DNA of 64,000 nucleotides, from assembly GCA_944385905.1 (NCBI GenBank), contig CALWZA010000006.1:1-64000 (forward strand), read 5' to 3'. Positions 28,675-37,822 of the stretch are shown here, in pieces. Every line of letters starts with the position of its first letter. Position 1 is the first letter of the stretch. This stretch comes from an uncultured Clostridia bacterium. GTDB lineage: Bacteria > Bacillota > Clostridia > Oscillospirales > Ruminococcaceae. The notes under the pieces were generated by a model. That model saw nothing but the letters and a program-made list of their open reading frames with translations. It was not told where the DNA came from and searched no databases. Position numbers and translations under genes: made by a program.

Positions 28675-29745
28675 ATGCTGGATATCAGAATTGAAAAAAC
28701 GACTTCTCCTAAGGAAAAGCCTGCAAAAGACGCAAAGCTCGGATTCGGAAAAATTTCAACAGACCATATGTTTGTTATGAATTATACCGAGGGAAAGGGC
28801 TGGCATGACGCAAGAATAGTTCCTTATCAGAACCTGTCTCTTGCTCCTTCCGCAATGGTTTTCCATTATGGTCAGGAAATGTTTGAAGGACTTAAGGCGT
28901 ATAAAGGCGTTGACGGAAAGACTTATCTTTTCCGCCCCGATATGAACGCAAAAAGAGCGAATAATTCAAACCAAAGACTTTGTATTCCGCAGCTTCCTGA
29001 GGAGTATTTTATTGAGGCTGTCAAGGCAATTGTAAAAATTGATGAGGATTGGATTCCGACAGCGGAGGGAACATCTTTGTATGTAAGGCCTTTCATAATC
29101 GCGACAGATGAATTCCTCGGTGTTGCTCCTTCAAAGACTTATCTGTTCATAATAATTCTTTCTCCGTCCGGAGCATACTACGCTAACGGTCTTGAGCCGG
29201 TAGGCATATGGATTGAAGACGAGTATGTAAGGGCGGTCAGAGGCGGAATGGGCTTTGCAAAAACCGGAGGAAACTATGCTGCAAGCCTTATCGGACAAGT
29301 TAAAGCGCATAACGACGGATATTCACAGGTTTTGTGGCTCGACGGTGTTGAAAGAAAATACATTGAAGAAGTCGGCGCTATGAATATTTTCTTTAAAATT
29401 AACGGCAAGGTAGTAACTCCTATGCTAAATGGCTCAATTCTTCCTGGAATTACCCGCGCATCAGTGCTTCAGCTCTGCAGAGAGTGGGGACTGGACGTTG
29501 AGGAAAGGAAAATTTCCGTTGATGAGCTTATCAAGGCTTATGAACACGGAATCCTTGAAGAAGTATTTGGAACCGGTACTGCGGCGGTAATCTCACCGGT
29601 AGGAAAGCTCAGATACGAAGATGAGGTCATGGTTATAGGCAACAATCAAATCGGACCTCTCAGCCAGAAAATATATGACACCATAACAGGTATTCAGCTT
29701 GGCAAAAACGGCATTCACCCGGAGTGGAGAGTCGAGGTTAAATAA
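28675..29745 (+). CDS. ilvE: Branched-chain amino acid aminotransferase
   Basis: Fold-type IV PLP enzyme of 356 residues transferring an amino group from glutamate to the keto acids of valine, leucine and isoleucine. The Schiff-base lysine is Lys196 in FAKTGGNYAAS. HYGQEMFEGLKAY, VGAMNIFF and GTGTAAVISPVG are typical of the longer (eukaryote-like, BCAT type II) form. GAAAGGTGATGG precedes the ATG. It is the last gene of the cluster and is followed by a strong terminator. Confidence 0.96.
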   Translation: MLDIRIEKTTSPKEKPAKDAKLGFGKISTDHMFVMNYTEGKGWHDARIVPYQNLSLAPSAMVFHYGQEMFEGLKAYKGVDGKTYLFRPDMNAKRANNSNQRLCIPQLPEEYFIEAVKAIVKIDEDWIPTAEGTSLYVRPFIIATDEFLGVAPSKTYLFIIILSPSGAYYANGLEPVGIWIEDEYVRAVRGGMGFAKTGGNYAASLIGQVKAHNDGYSQVLWLDGVERKYIEEVGAMNIFFKINGKVVTPMLNGSILPGITRASVLQLCREWGLDVEERKISVDELIKAYEHGILEEVFGTGTAAVISPVGKLRYEDEVMVIGNNQIGPLSQKIYDTITGIQLGKNGIHPEWRVEVK

Positions 29746-29765
29746 GGTCCTTTATTGCTGATATT

Positions 29766-29796
29766 AAAACGGACAGCTTTAGCACTGTCCGTTTTT
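29766..29796. terminator. Bidirectional terminator (ilvE / spoIVA)
   Basis: Perfect 11-bp stem (AAAACGGACAG / CTGTCCGTTTT) with T runs on both strands, between the convergent ilvE and spoIVA genes. Confidence 0.9.
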
Positions 29797-29807
29797 CTGT
29801 TTATATA

Positions 29808-31286
29808 TTAAATAATCAGGCATATCAGACCCGAGCAGCCCTCGTTTATTATACGCTCAACAGCTTCCTGAAGCTTGATTCTGGCGTCCTGCGGCATCCT
29901 GTAAAGCTTGTTGTGAAGTCCCTCATTTACAAGCTCATGCAGAGATTTTCCGAAGATATTGGACTCCCAAATTTTTGTGGGATTTTCCTCAAAATCGTTC
30001 AGCATGTATAATACAAGCTCTTCCGACTGTTTTTCAGAGCCTACTATCGGAGCAACCTCTGCTGTGATATCCGCTCGAAGCATATGAATGGACGGAGCGT
30101 TTGCTCTAAGCCGAATTCCGTATTTTCCTCCTTGTTTTATAATTTCGGGCTCGTCAAGTGTAAGCTCCTCCATTGACGGCATAACGATTCCGTAGCCTGT
30201 CGCCTCAACCTCCTCAAGAGCGCCTTTAAACTTTTCAAACTGCTTTGAAATTTTGACAAGCTCAAGTATCTGCGGCATCAAATCGCTTTCATTTTCAATT
30301 TTCAGCCCGGTCTCTTCCCCGATTATTTTATAAAAAAGATCATGATTGACCGTTGCGGAAATATTTGCTGATCCTTTTCCTAAATCAATTGAAACCAGAT
30401 GACACTCTGAGATGTTCTCACATTCACATATTTTTTCACAGCAGCTTTTGATTTCTCTTACTTTTTCTATTCCGCTTGCAGCCTCTTTAATGCTGCTGAA
30501 AATACTTTCTTTAAGCCAGTGCCCGCGCTCAAGCGAAGTTATCCATTTCGGCATATCGATATTGACTTCCTTAACCGGAAACGCAAACAAAATTTCGGTC
30601 ATTATCTTGTTAATATCATCTTCATCAAGCTCAAGGCAGTTTACCGGAATAACAGGAACGCAGTATTTTTCTGAAAGCTTCTCACAAAGCTGCGAAATTT
30701 CATGACTATTAGGGTTAACACAGTTCATAAGAATTATAAATGGCTTGTTTATAGCTCTCAGTTCCTCAATTACCCTTTCTTCGCATTCCTCGTATTCTTC
30801 CCGCCCAATATCTGTTATCGAACCGTCGGTAGTTACTACCAAACCTATGGTTGAGTGTTCGTTAATGACTTTCTGAGTACCGACCTCTGCCGCCATATTA
30901 AACGGAATCTCGTCTTCAAACCATGGGGTTCTGACCATTCTCGGAGCTTCATTTTCAAAATAGCCGATAGAGCTTGGTATGATATATCCGACACAGTCAA
31001 TCATTCGGACGTTAAACCTTGCGCAGTCTTTAATAGACACTTCGACAGCGTCTTCCGGTATAAATTTCGGTTCAGTCGTCATAATAGTTTTGCCGCCGGA
31101 TGACTGCGGAAGCTCGTCAATTGCCCTTTGTCTCATGTAATCATTTTCTATATTTGGTATTACAAGAGTTTCCATAAATCTTTTGATAAATGTTGATTTG
31201 CCTGTTCTTACTGGTCCGACAACGCCTATATAAATATCGCCGTCAGTCCTTTTCGCAATGTTTGAGTATATTTCCGTTTTAGTCAT
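29808..31286 (-). CDS. spoIVA: Stage IV sporulation protein A (coat morphogenetic ATPase)
   Basis: SpoIVA hydrolyses ATP to polymerise into the basement layer of the spore coat around the forespore. The protein has 492 residues, the family length, with Walker A GPVRTGKST (Lys30), the SSGGKTIMTTEPKF switch-like region and a DCVGYIIPS segment. The conserved C-terminal tail ends in GCSGLICLII. GGAGG precedes the ATG. It lies 15 bases after the SipL-like gene on the same strand, so both should be made in the mother cell. No sigma-E promoter could be assigned with confidence. Confidence 0.96.
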   Translation of the reverse strand: MTKTEIYSNIAKRTDGDIYIGVVGPVRTGKSTFIKRFMETLVIPNIENDYMRQRAIDELPQSSGGKTIMTTEPKFIPEDAVEVSIKDCARFNVRMIDCVGYIIPSSIGYFENEAPRMVRTPWFEDEIPFNMAAEVGTQKVINEHSTIGLVVTTDGSITDIGREEYEECEERVIEELRAINKPFIILMNCVNPNSHEISQLCEKLSEKYCVPVIPVNCLELDEDDINKIMTEILFAFPVKEVNIDMPKWITSLERGHWLKESIFSSIKEAASGIEKVREIKSCCEKICECENISECHLVSIDLGKGSANISATVNHDLFYKIIGEETGLKIENESDLMPQILELVKISKQFEKFKGALEEVEATGYGIVMPSMEELTLDEPEIIKQGGKYGIRLRANAPSIHMLRADITAEVAPIVGSEKQSEELVLYMLNDFEENPTKIWESNIFGKSLHELVNEGLHNKLYRMPQDARIKLQEAVERIINEGCSGLICLII

Positions 31287-31301
31287 TTAGGTTTCCTCCG
31301 T

Positions 31302-32846
31302 TCAATTTGACATGGGAATAAGCAGCATTTTGCATTGAGGAAGCTTTTCGCAATCCAGTCCGTTCTCCTCGACGACAGCCGAAAGAGGCGCGGAATATTT
31401 TTTCGCTATATCCCATATTTCCTCACCCTTATCGGCGTAATAAAGCTTGAGAGCGCAAGAGCAGGACTGTTCTTTTTTTGACGAGCTGTTTACAGAGATA
31501 TCGGTAATTAGCAACTTTGTATAAGCCTCATACAGATATCCGCATATTTTAATCTCGGCGGTGATCTCAACTGTATTATCCGAAGTAAGCGTATATGAGC
31601 ATGAGCACACCTCAGCCGTTGGCTCAATATAGCTGTCTTTACCTGCGTTAGTTCCAGGAATATTATGCTCAAACGGAATGTCTCCCTCAAGATAAATAGG
31701 ACATCCGTTTTCATTTGAGGCAAAAACGCAGAATTTTACGCTTCCCGAAACAACAAAACGAGAATCGTCAAATGAATATCTTCCGGAGACGTTTGAAATT
31801 TCAGCGAAGGCATCATAAACGCACGATATACTGCCTTCCTGATAAGTAAGCGAAATCTTTGACTGATGATTTTCCTTAACTGCAACCGGCACACATTCCA
31901 GTTTAGATTCAAGCGCGGTGAACTCACACTCACACATCGTTGAATAAACGTCGGTCACAAGCTCAGCGGTCTCGAATTTAATAGCAGTGCAGGAAATATT
32001 GATGTTCAGTTCACACTCAAATGACTGAGGTGAGCCGGATTTAAGGATTATGTCACAGCCGGAGGCACTTGCTTCAATAAAACACTCGAATTTTTCGTCC
32101 AGACCGTCAACATCGATAATTTGTGAAAAAGGCAAGGTAAATTTCATTGTTTCCATTGAATCGTGCTCGTCTTTAACACAGGTGTAAAGTATCGAGACCT
32201 CAGCTTCTCCTTTGACCATGATTTTTCCCGAAACCAATTTTTTGTCTGCTGAAATGACAGAAGCGTCTGCTCTGATAATACTTTTTATTTCGGGCTTTGA
32301 CGCTCCGGTTTCTATTTCTTCAACTACGCTTATCCTTTTGGTGACAAAAGACCTCTTTGAAGGATAGGTTACGATAGATTTTTTTAGCTGAATACCGCAT
32401 CCGGAGGCGTCTGCAACAACCTGCTGCTTTTTTTCACAGCAGACTTTAGCTTTAACGCTTACTGCTCCTCTGATGTCGATTCGGCGCTGATTTACCACCC
32501 GGCAGTTTACATAGTCAAGTTTAGGAATCAGCGTAGCGGAAGGGCAGTCGCTCGGCGACTGAAGATCCACAGATTTTGTGTAGTTCAGCTTTTGTTCAAA
32601 GCAATTCAGGGCGTTGCTGTTTTCACTTAAATACATTACTTTAACGCATACTGACATTTCATATGTAAGCTTACCGTTTACAACAGTGTGTGAAGTAATG
32701 TTAGGCAAAGCCCTGCACTTGACTATCCTGAAAATGTCCGGATAATAATCAGGCAGTATATAGTCTGTCTCGATTGATTGTTCAAAGGCGCTGTCAAGCA
32801 CAACATCTTTGGCTGTGAAATTTTCGCGAATAAGTTTAAAGTCCAT
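31302..32846 (-). CDS. SipL-like spore coat protein (DUF3794 + LysM)
   Basis: Protein of 514 residues with repeated beta-rich DUF3794 domains and a C-terminal LysM-like domain (about 465-512, with LYYADKGEEIWDIAKKYS and a closing LLIPM). This is the layout of SipL of Clostridioides difficile, which binds SpoIVA through its LysM domain and is needed for coat anchoring. The N-terminus (TDYILPDYYPDIFRIVKC) is typical of clostridial DUF3794 proteins. AGGAGG precedes the ATG. Being directly upstream of spoIVA it is very likely its partner. The identity rests on domain layout and neighbourhood. Confidence 0.85.
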   Translation of the reverse strand: MDFKLIRENFTAKDVVLDSAFEQSIETDYILPDYYPDIFRIVKCRALPNITSHTVVNGKLTYEMSVCVKVMYLSENSNALNCFEQKLNYTKSVDLQSPSDCPSATLIPKLDYVNCRVVNQRRIDIRGAVSVKAKVCCEKKQQVVADASGCGIQLKKSIVTYPSKRSFVTKRISVVEEIETGASKPEIKSIIRADASVISADKKLVSGKIMVKGEAEVSILYTCVKDEHDSMETMKFTLPFSQIIDVDGLDEKFECFIEASASGCDIILKSGSPQSFECELNINISCTAIKFETAELVTDVYSTMCECEFTALESKLECVPVAVKENHQSKISLTYQEGSISCVYDAFAEISNVSGRYSFDDSRFVVSGSVKFCVFASNENGCPIYLEGDIPFEHNIPGTNAGKDSYIEPTAEVCSCSYTLTSDNTVEITAEIKICGYLYEAYTKLLITDISVNSSSKKEQSCSCALKLYYADKGEEIWDIAKKYSAPLSAVVEENGLDCEKLPQCKMLLIPMSN

Positions 32847-32942
32847 AGCATCCTCCTGTTTATCATATACAAGCTTTATTTTGCTATGATATATATATTC
32901 CTTAAATTAAGCTTGTATTCGTACCATATGATAAAATTTGCC

Positions 32943-32971
32943 TTGCAAAAACAAAATAACGGTGATATAAT
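32943..32971 (+). promoter_or_regulatory. Promoter of the topoisomerase operon
   Basis: TTGCAA (32943-32948), 17 bases, TATAAT (32966-32971), about 40 bases before the subunit B start and divergent from the SipL-like gene. Confidence 0.6.
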
Positions 32972-33012
32972 AATCAATATATAGTGGTAATATCTTGTGA
33001 AAGGAAATAGAT

Positions 33013-34995
33013 ATGGCATCAAAAAATTCTTACGGCAATGAAGCGATAGTGTCTTTAAAGGGAGCTGACCGTGTCAGAAAACGTCCGGCGGTAATTTTCG
33101 GCTCAGACGGCATTGAGGGCTGCAAGCACTCTGTATTTGAGATACTTTCAAACTCTATTGACGAGGCACGTGACGGCAACGGCAATAAAATAATAGTCAC
33201 AAGATATAACGATAATTCCATTGAGATAGAGGATTTTGGGCGAGGATGCCCGGTAGACTATAACAACGCCGAAAAAAGGTTTAACTGGGAGCTGGTATAC
33301 TGTGAGCTTTACGCAGGCGGTAAGTACAACAATAACGGCGGAGAAAACTATGAATACTCCTTAGGATTAAACGGTCTCGGTGCGTGCGCAACTCAGTATT
33401 CATCGGAATACATGGATGTTGAGGTTGTTAGGGACGGATATAAATATAACCTTCATTTTGAAAAAGGTGAAAATATCGGAGGCTTAAAAAAAGAAGAAAC
33501 AAAGAAAAAGCAAACAGGTACAAAAACCAAGTGGCGACCTGATTTAGACGTTTTTACCGATATAAATATAGAGAAAGAATACTATGAGGACGTTTTGAAA
33601 AAGCAGGCGGTTGTGAACCCGAATTTACTGTTTGTTTTCAGAAACCAGGAGGAAAACGGCTCTTTTACCGAAGAGCATTTCTTTTATGAAAACGGAATAA
33701 GCGACTATGTAAAAGAAATTGTCGGCAATGATAATATGACGTCAATTCAGATGCTTACCGCCGAGCGCAAGGGAAGAGACCGTGAGGACAAGCCGGAATA
33801 TAAAGTAAAACTTAACGTTGCGTTTACGTTTTCAAATAAAATCAAGCTGACTGAGTTTTATCATAACTCAAGCTTCCTTGAATACGGAGGCTCTCCCGAA
33901 AAAGCCGTGAGATACGCATTCACGTCTCAGATAGACAGCTATTTGAAAAACAATAACAAATATTTAAAAAATGAAGCGAAAATAACCTATGCCGATATTG
34001 AGGACTGTCTTGTTCTTGTTTCCAGCTCGTTTTCAACTCAGACATCATATGAAAACCAAACTAAAAAGGCTATCACCAATAAGTTTATCTACGAAGCCAT
34101 GGCGGATTTTCTAAAGCATCAGCTTGAGGTTTATTTTATCGAAAATCCTGATGAAGCGACAAGAATCTGCGAACAGGTCATGGTCAATAAAAGGAGCCGA
34201 GAAAACGCTGAAAAAACTAGGCTAACTCTCAAAAAGAAGCTTGCAGGAACTATCGACCTTTCAAATATGGTTCAGAAATTTGTTGACTGCCGTACAAAAG
34301 ACCTTAATAAGAGAGAGCTCTACATTGTTGAGGGAGATTCGGCTTTGGGAGCCGTAAAGCTTGCGAGAGACGCTGAGTTTCAGGCGATAATGCCTGTTCG
34401 GGGAAAAATTTTAAATTGCCTCAAAGCCGATTACGATAAAATTTTCAAGAGTGAGATAATAACCGACCTTATAAAAGTCTTAGGGTGCGGAGTTGAAGTC
34501 AAGACAAAATCAAACAAGGAGCTTTCGGGCTTTAATCTTGACAATTTTCGCTGGAACAAAGTAATTATATGCACCGATGCCGACGAGGACGGTTTCCAGA
34601 TAAGAACTCTTATCCTGACTATGCTTTACAGGCTCACGCCTACGCTTATTGATAAAGGCTTTGTGTATATAGCCGAGTCTCCTCTGTTTGAAATCACAAC
34701 CAAAGACAGAACATATTTCGCTTATGATGAAAGCGAAAGGGTTGAGATATTGAAAATGATAGGGGATAAGAAGTATACCATACAGCGTTCAAAAGGACTT
34801 GGTGAAAACGAGCCTGATATGATGAGCTTGACGACAATGCATCCCGATACACGCCGCCTGATTAAAGTCACTCCCGATGATATCGAACAAATGAGCTTTA
34901 TGTTTGATATGCTTCTCGGCGACGACCTTGCGAGCAGAAAGGAATTTATAAATAACAACTGCAAAGACTATCTTGAGCTTGCCGATATAAGCTGA
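33013..34995 (+). CDS. Divergent type IIA topoisomerase, subunit B (GyrB/ParE family)
   Basis: ATP-binding subunit of a type II topoisomerase, 660 residues. The GHKL ATPase shows EILSNSIDEARDG (Asn47 for Mg-ATP) and EDFGRGCPV. The TOPRIM region has EGDSALGAVKLARD at 440-453 and the metal-binding TDADEDG at 521-527. It departs from standard GyrB/ParE: EGDSAGG is EGDSALG, an extra Lys-rich insertion lies near residue 160, and the usual DVDGAHIRTLLLT reads DEDGFQIRTLILT. It therefore looks like a lineage-specific paralogue, possibly the functional topoisomerase IV. It is followed 32 bases later by its subunit A. Confidence 0.85.
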   Translation: MASKNSYGNEAIVSLKGADRVRKRPAVIFGSDGIEGCKHSVFEILSNSIDEARDGNGNKIIVTRYNDNSIEIEDFGRGCPVDYNNAEKRFNWELVYCELYAGGKYNNNGGENYEYSLGLNGLGACATQYSSEYMDVEVVRDGYKYNLHFEKGENIGGLKKEETKKKQTGTKTKWRPDLDVFTDINIEKEYYEDVLKKQAVVNPNLLFVFRNQEENGSFTEEHFFYENGISDYVKEIVGNDNMTSIQMLTAERKGRDREDKPEYKVKLNVAFTFSNKIKLTEFYHNSSFLEYGGSPEKAVRYAFTSQIDSYLKNNNKYLKNEAKITYADIEDCLVLVSSSFSTQTSYENQTKKAITNKFIYEAMADFLKHQLEVYFIENPDEATRICEQVMVNKRSRENAEKTRLTLKKKLAGTIDLSNMVQKFVDCRTKDLNKRELYIVEGDSALGAVKLARDAEFQAIMPVRGKILNCLKADYDKIFKSEIITDLIKVLGCGVEVKTKSNKELSGFNLDNFRWNKVIICTDADEDGFQIRTLILTMLYRLTPTLIDKGFVYIAESPLFEITTKDRTYFAYDESERVEILKMIGDKKYTIQRSKGLGENEPDMMSLTTMHPDTRRLIKVTPDDIEQMSFMFDMLLGDDLASRKEFINNNCKDYLELADIS

Positions 34996-35027
34996 CATAA
35001 ACGCAAAAGGAAAGGAATTGACAATTA

Positions 35028-37268
35028 ATGGCGAAAAAGAAGCCTGAGAATAAAGAAAAAAAGCTGCCCATAGGATTTTCAAACGCATATATCAACGGAG
35101 GCGGACAGGTTGTTGAGGAAAAAATAACCGTAACTTTGGAAAAAAACTATATGCCCTATGCCGTAAGCGTTAATGTTTCGAGAGCTTTTCCTGAAATAGA
35201 CGGCTTTAAGCCTTCACACAGAAAGCTTCTGTATACAATGTATAAAATGGGACTGCTTTCCGGAGCAAGAACAAAATCCGCAAACGTCGTCGGTCAAACA
35301 ATGAAGCTCAATCCTCACGGCGACGCAGCGATATATGAAACTTTGGTAAGGCTTGCGAGAGGCAACGAGGCGCTGCTTCATCCTTATGTAGACTCAAAGG
35401 GCAATTTCGGAAAGGCATATTCAAGGGATATGGCATATGCCGCGTCAAGATACACCGAAGTAAGGCTCGACCCTATATGCTCTGAGCTTTTTAAGGATAT
35501 TGACAAAAATACAGTGGATTTTATGCCTAACTATGACAACACCATGACAGAGCCGACGCTTTTGCCGTCAACTTTTCCAACGGTGCTTGTAAACTCAAAC
35601 GTAGGAATCGGAGTAGCAATGGCAAGCGCTGTTTGTCCGTTCAACCTTGCCGAAGTTTGCGAGACGGCAATAGCTTTGATAAGGAATCCGGAGCATGACA
35701 TTTTGTCAACCTTAAAAAGTCCGGATTTTCCAGGAGGAGCTTTTATAATATACGATGAGGCTGAGCTTAATAACATTTACAAGACAGGCAAGGGCTCGGT
35801 AAAAGTAAGAGCTAAGTATAATTACGACAAGGACGCAAACTGCATAGAAATCACTGAAATTCCACCTACAACCACTATCGAGGCTATCATAGAAAAAATA
35901 ATAGCTTTGACAAAAGCGGGAAAAATCAAAGAGATTCAGTATATCAGAGATGAAACTGATATAAACGGATTGAAGATAGCAATCGACCTCAAGAGGGGAA
36001 CCGACCCTGACAAACTCATGCAGAAACTTTTTCGTATGACTCCTCTTCAGGATACCTACTCATGTAATTTCAATATTCTTGTAGATGGATATCCGAAAGT
36101 AATGGGAATATATGAAATACTTAACGAATGGACAAAATTCCGAGTCGGGTGCGTAAGAAGACGAACTGAGTTTGACTTGAATAAAAAGACTGAAAGGCTT
36201 CATCTGCTGAAGGGTCTTGAAAAAATACTTATAGATATTGACAAGGCGGTAAAAATAGTAAGAGAAACCGAAGAGGAAGCGGATGTTGTTCCAAACCTTA
36301 TGATTGGATTCTCAATAGATGAGGCTCAGGCGGAGTATGTCGCTGAAATAAAGCTGAGACATTTAAACAGAGAGTTTATTTTAAACCGAACAGCCGATAT
36401 AGCTCAGCTTGAAAAAGACATAGCCGAATTGCGTGATATTCTTTCAAGTGACAAAAAGATAAAGCTTATTATAATTGATGAGCTTAAGGAAGTGGCTAAA
36501 AAATACGGTCAGCCGAGGAAAAGTCTTTTTGTTTTCTCTGATGATGAGGAAGAGTATGAGCAGGAAGACGATACTCCAGATTATCAGGTTAAGCTTTTCC
36601 TTTCAAAAAGCGGATATTTTAAAAAGATTACTCCGCAGTCGCTGAGAATGGCAAGTGAGCAAAAGCTTAAGGAAAGCGACGTAATCGAACAGGAAATTGA
36701 AACAACAAACAAAGCGGATGTTCTTTTCTTTACAGACAAATCAACTGTTTATAAAGCGAAGGTTTCGCAGTTTGACGATACAAAAGCGTCTTTACTCGGC
36801 GATTATGTCCCGGCAAAGCTTGGCTTTGAAGACGGCGAAAGCGTTGTCAAAATGGTTGTGACATCCGATTATTCAGGACATCTGATTTTTGTGTTTGAAA
36901 ACGGAAAAGCAGCAAAAGTATCACTTGATTCCTATGCAACCAAGACCAACCGTAAAAAGCTCGCGAACGCCTATTCTGACAAATCACCTCTTGTCGACAT
37001 GTTTTTCGTTTCGGATAATGCCGATATTATGCTATGCTCATCTAACGGCAGAGCAATCGTGTTTAATACCGATATGATGCTGTCAAAAGCTTCAAGAGAT
37101 ACAATCGGTGTGCAGACAATGACTTTAAAAGGCAAAAACACTGTTAGCAAGGCCTCGGAAATAAAACAGAATGACACCAGATTTTTGAAGTATAAAGTAA
37201 AAGCTATTCCCGCGGCAGGTTCATTTTTGAAGACAGCTGAAGATCCTGACCAGATGACACTTGACTGA
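35028..37268 (+). CDS. Divergent type IIA topoisomerase, subunit A (GyrA/ParC family)
   Basis: DNA-cleaving subunit of 746 residues. The winged-helix region carries DGFKPSHRKLLYTMY, the quinolone-region segment NPHGDAAIYETLVRLAR and AASRYTEVRL with the active tyrosine at 142. Long coiled-coil arms and a C-terminal beta-pinwheel follow (about 510-746). The standard Ser at the quinolone position is Ala100, and the Asp four residues on is Glu104. The pinwheel lacks a clear GyrA box, which favours a ParC-like decatenase over a supercoiling gyrase. GAAAGGA precedes the ATG. A membrane-protein gene begins within a few bases of its stop. Confidence 0.85.
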   Translation: MAKKKPENKEKKLPIGFSNAYINGGGQVVEEKITVTLEKNYMPYAVSVNVSRAFPEIDGFKPSHRKLLYTMYKMGLLSGARTKSANVVGQTMKLNPHGDAAIYETLVRLARGNEALLHPYVDSKGNFGKAYSRDMAYAASRYTEVRLDPICSELFKDIDKNTVDFMPNYDNTMTEPTLLPSTFPTVLVNSNVGIGVAMASAVCPFNLAEVCETAIALIRNPEHDILSTLKSPDFPGGAFIIYDEAELNNIYKTGKGSVKVRAKYNYDKDANCIEITEIPPTTTIEAIIEKIIALTKAGKIKEIQYIRDETDINGLKIAIDLKRGTDPDKLMQKLFRMTPLQDTYSCNFNILVDGYPKVMGIYEILNEWTKFRVGCVRRRTEFDLNKKTERLHLLKGLEKILIDIDKAVKIVRETEEEADVVPNLMIGFSIDEAQAEYVAEIKLRHLNREFILNRTADIAQLEKDIAELRDILSSDKKIKLIIIDELKEVAKKYGQPRKSLFVFSDDEEEYEQEDDTPDYQVKLFLSKSGYFKKITPQSLRMASEQKLKESDVIEQEIETTNKADVLFFTDKSTVYKAKVSQFDDTKASLLGDYVPAKLGFEDGESVVKMVVTSDYSGHLIFVFENGKAAKVSLDSYATKTNRKKLANAYSDKSPLVDMFFVSDNADIMLCSSNGRAIVFNTDMMLSKASRDTIGVQTMTLKGKNTVSKASEIKQNDTRFLKYKVKAIPAAGSFLKTAEDPDQMTLD

Positions 37269-37272
37269 AAAG

Positions 37273-37809
37273 ATGAAAAAGCTGTGTTTTAAATGCGCTC
37301 TCGGTGGTATATCCTCCGCATTATGCCTGTGTTTAATGTTTATAACAGGTTTTATTCCTCTTTTGGTATACGTTTTGCCTGCCGCAGCAGGAATTGTCCT
37401 CATTCCGGTATGCGTTGAATGCGGAGTTGGTTTTGGTTTGCTGACGTACTTTGCGACCTCAATCCTCTCGTTGTTTTTGACTCCCGATAAAGAAGCGGCA
37501 GTTATCTTTGCGATGTTTTTCGGGTTTTACCCGGTTTTAAAATCAGCTCTCAGGAAAATACATCCTGTGCTTCAGATTATAATGAAAATAATTATCTTTA
37601 ACGTATCATTCATATTAAGCTACTGGCTGCTGATAAACGTGTTGGGAATTGTTACATTTGAGGATATGTTCGGAGATTTCGGCAGATACGGCGCGGCAAT
37701 TCTTTTGCTGCTCGGGAATTTAGCTTTTTTCATATACGACAAAGCGGTTTGTAAGCTTGAATTGCAATATTATAAAATATACAGAAACAAAATATTGGGA
37801 TTAAAGTGA
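37273..37809 (+). CDS. Hypothetical multi-pass membrane protein
   Basis: Protein of 178 residues with about five hydrophobic segments and a basic C-terminal tail (YYKIYRNKILGLK). The pattern resembles small substrate-binding-like membrane proteins such as ECF S components or DUF2232-type proteins, but no diagnostic motif is present and I do not assign a function. The ATG at 37273 is preferred. An in-frame TTG at 37261 would overlap the topoisomerase stop, and neither has a strong ribosome binding site, so translation may be coupled to the gene before. The VTT-family gene follows 13 bases later. Confidence 0.65.
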   Translation: MKKLCFKCALGGISSALCLCLMFITGFIPLLVYVLPAAAGIVLIPVCVECGVGFGLLTYFATSILSLFLTPDKEAAVIFAMFFGFYPVLKSALRKIHPVLQIIMKIIIFNVSFILSYWLLINVLGIVTFEDMFGDFGRYGAAILLLLGNLAFFIYDKAVCKLELQYYKIYRNKILGLK

Positions 37810-37822
37810 TGTGTAGAAAGTC

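Noticed and set aside
33013..37268. Calling this pair the main DNA gyrase (gyrB-gyrA)
   Set aside because: The sequences depart from standard gyrase motifs, no GyrA box was seen, and no dnaA/recF neighbourhood is present; a topoisomerase IV-like role fits better.
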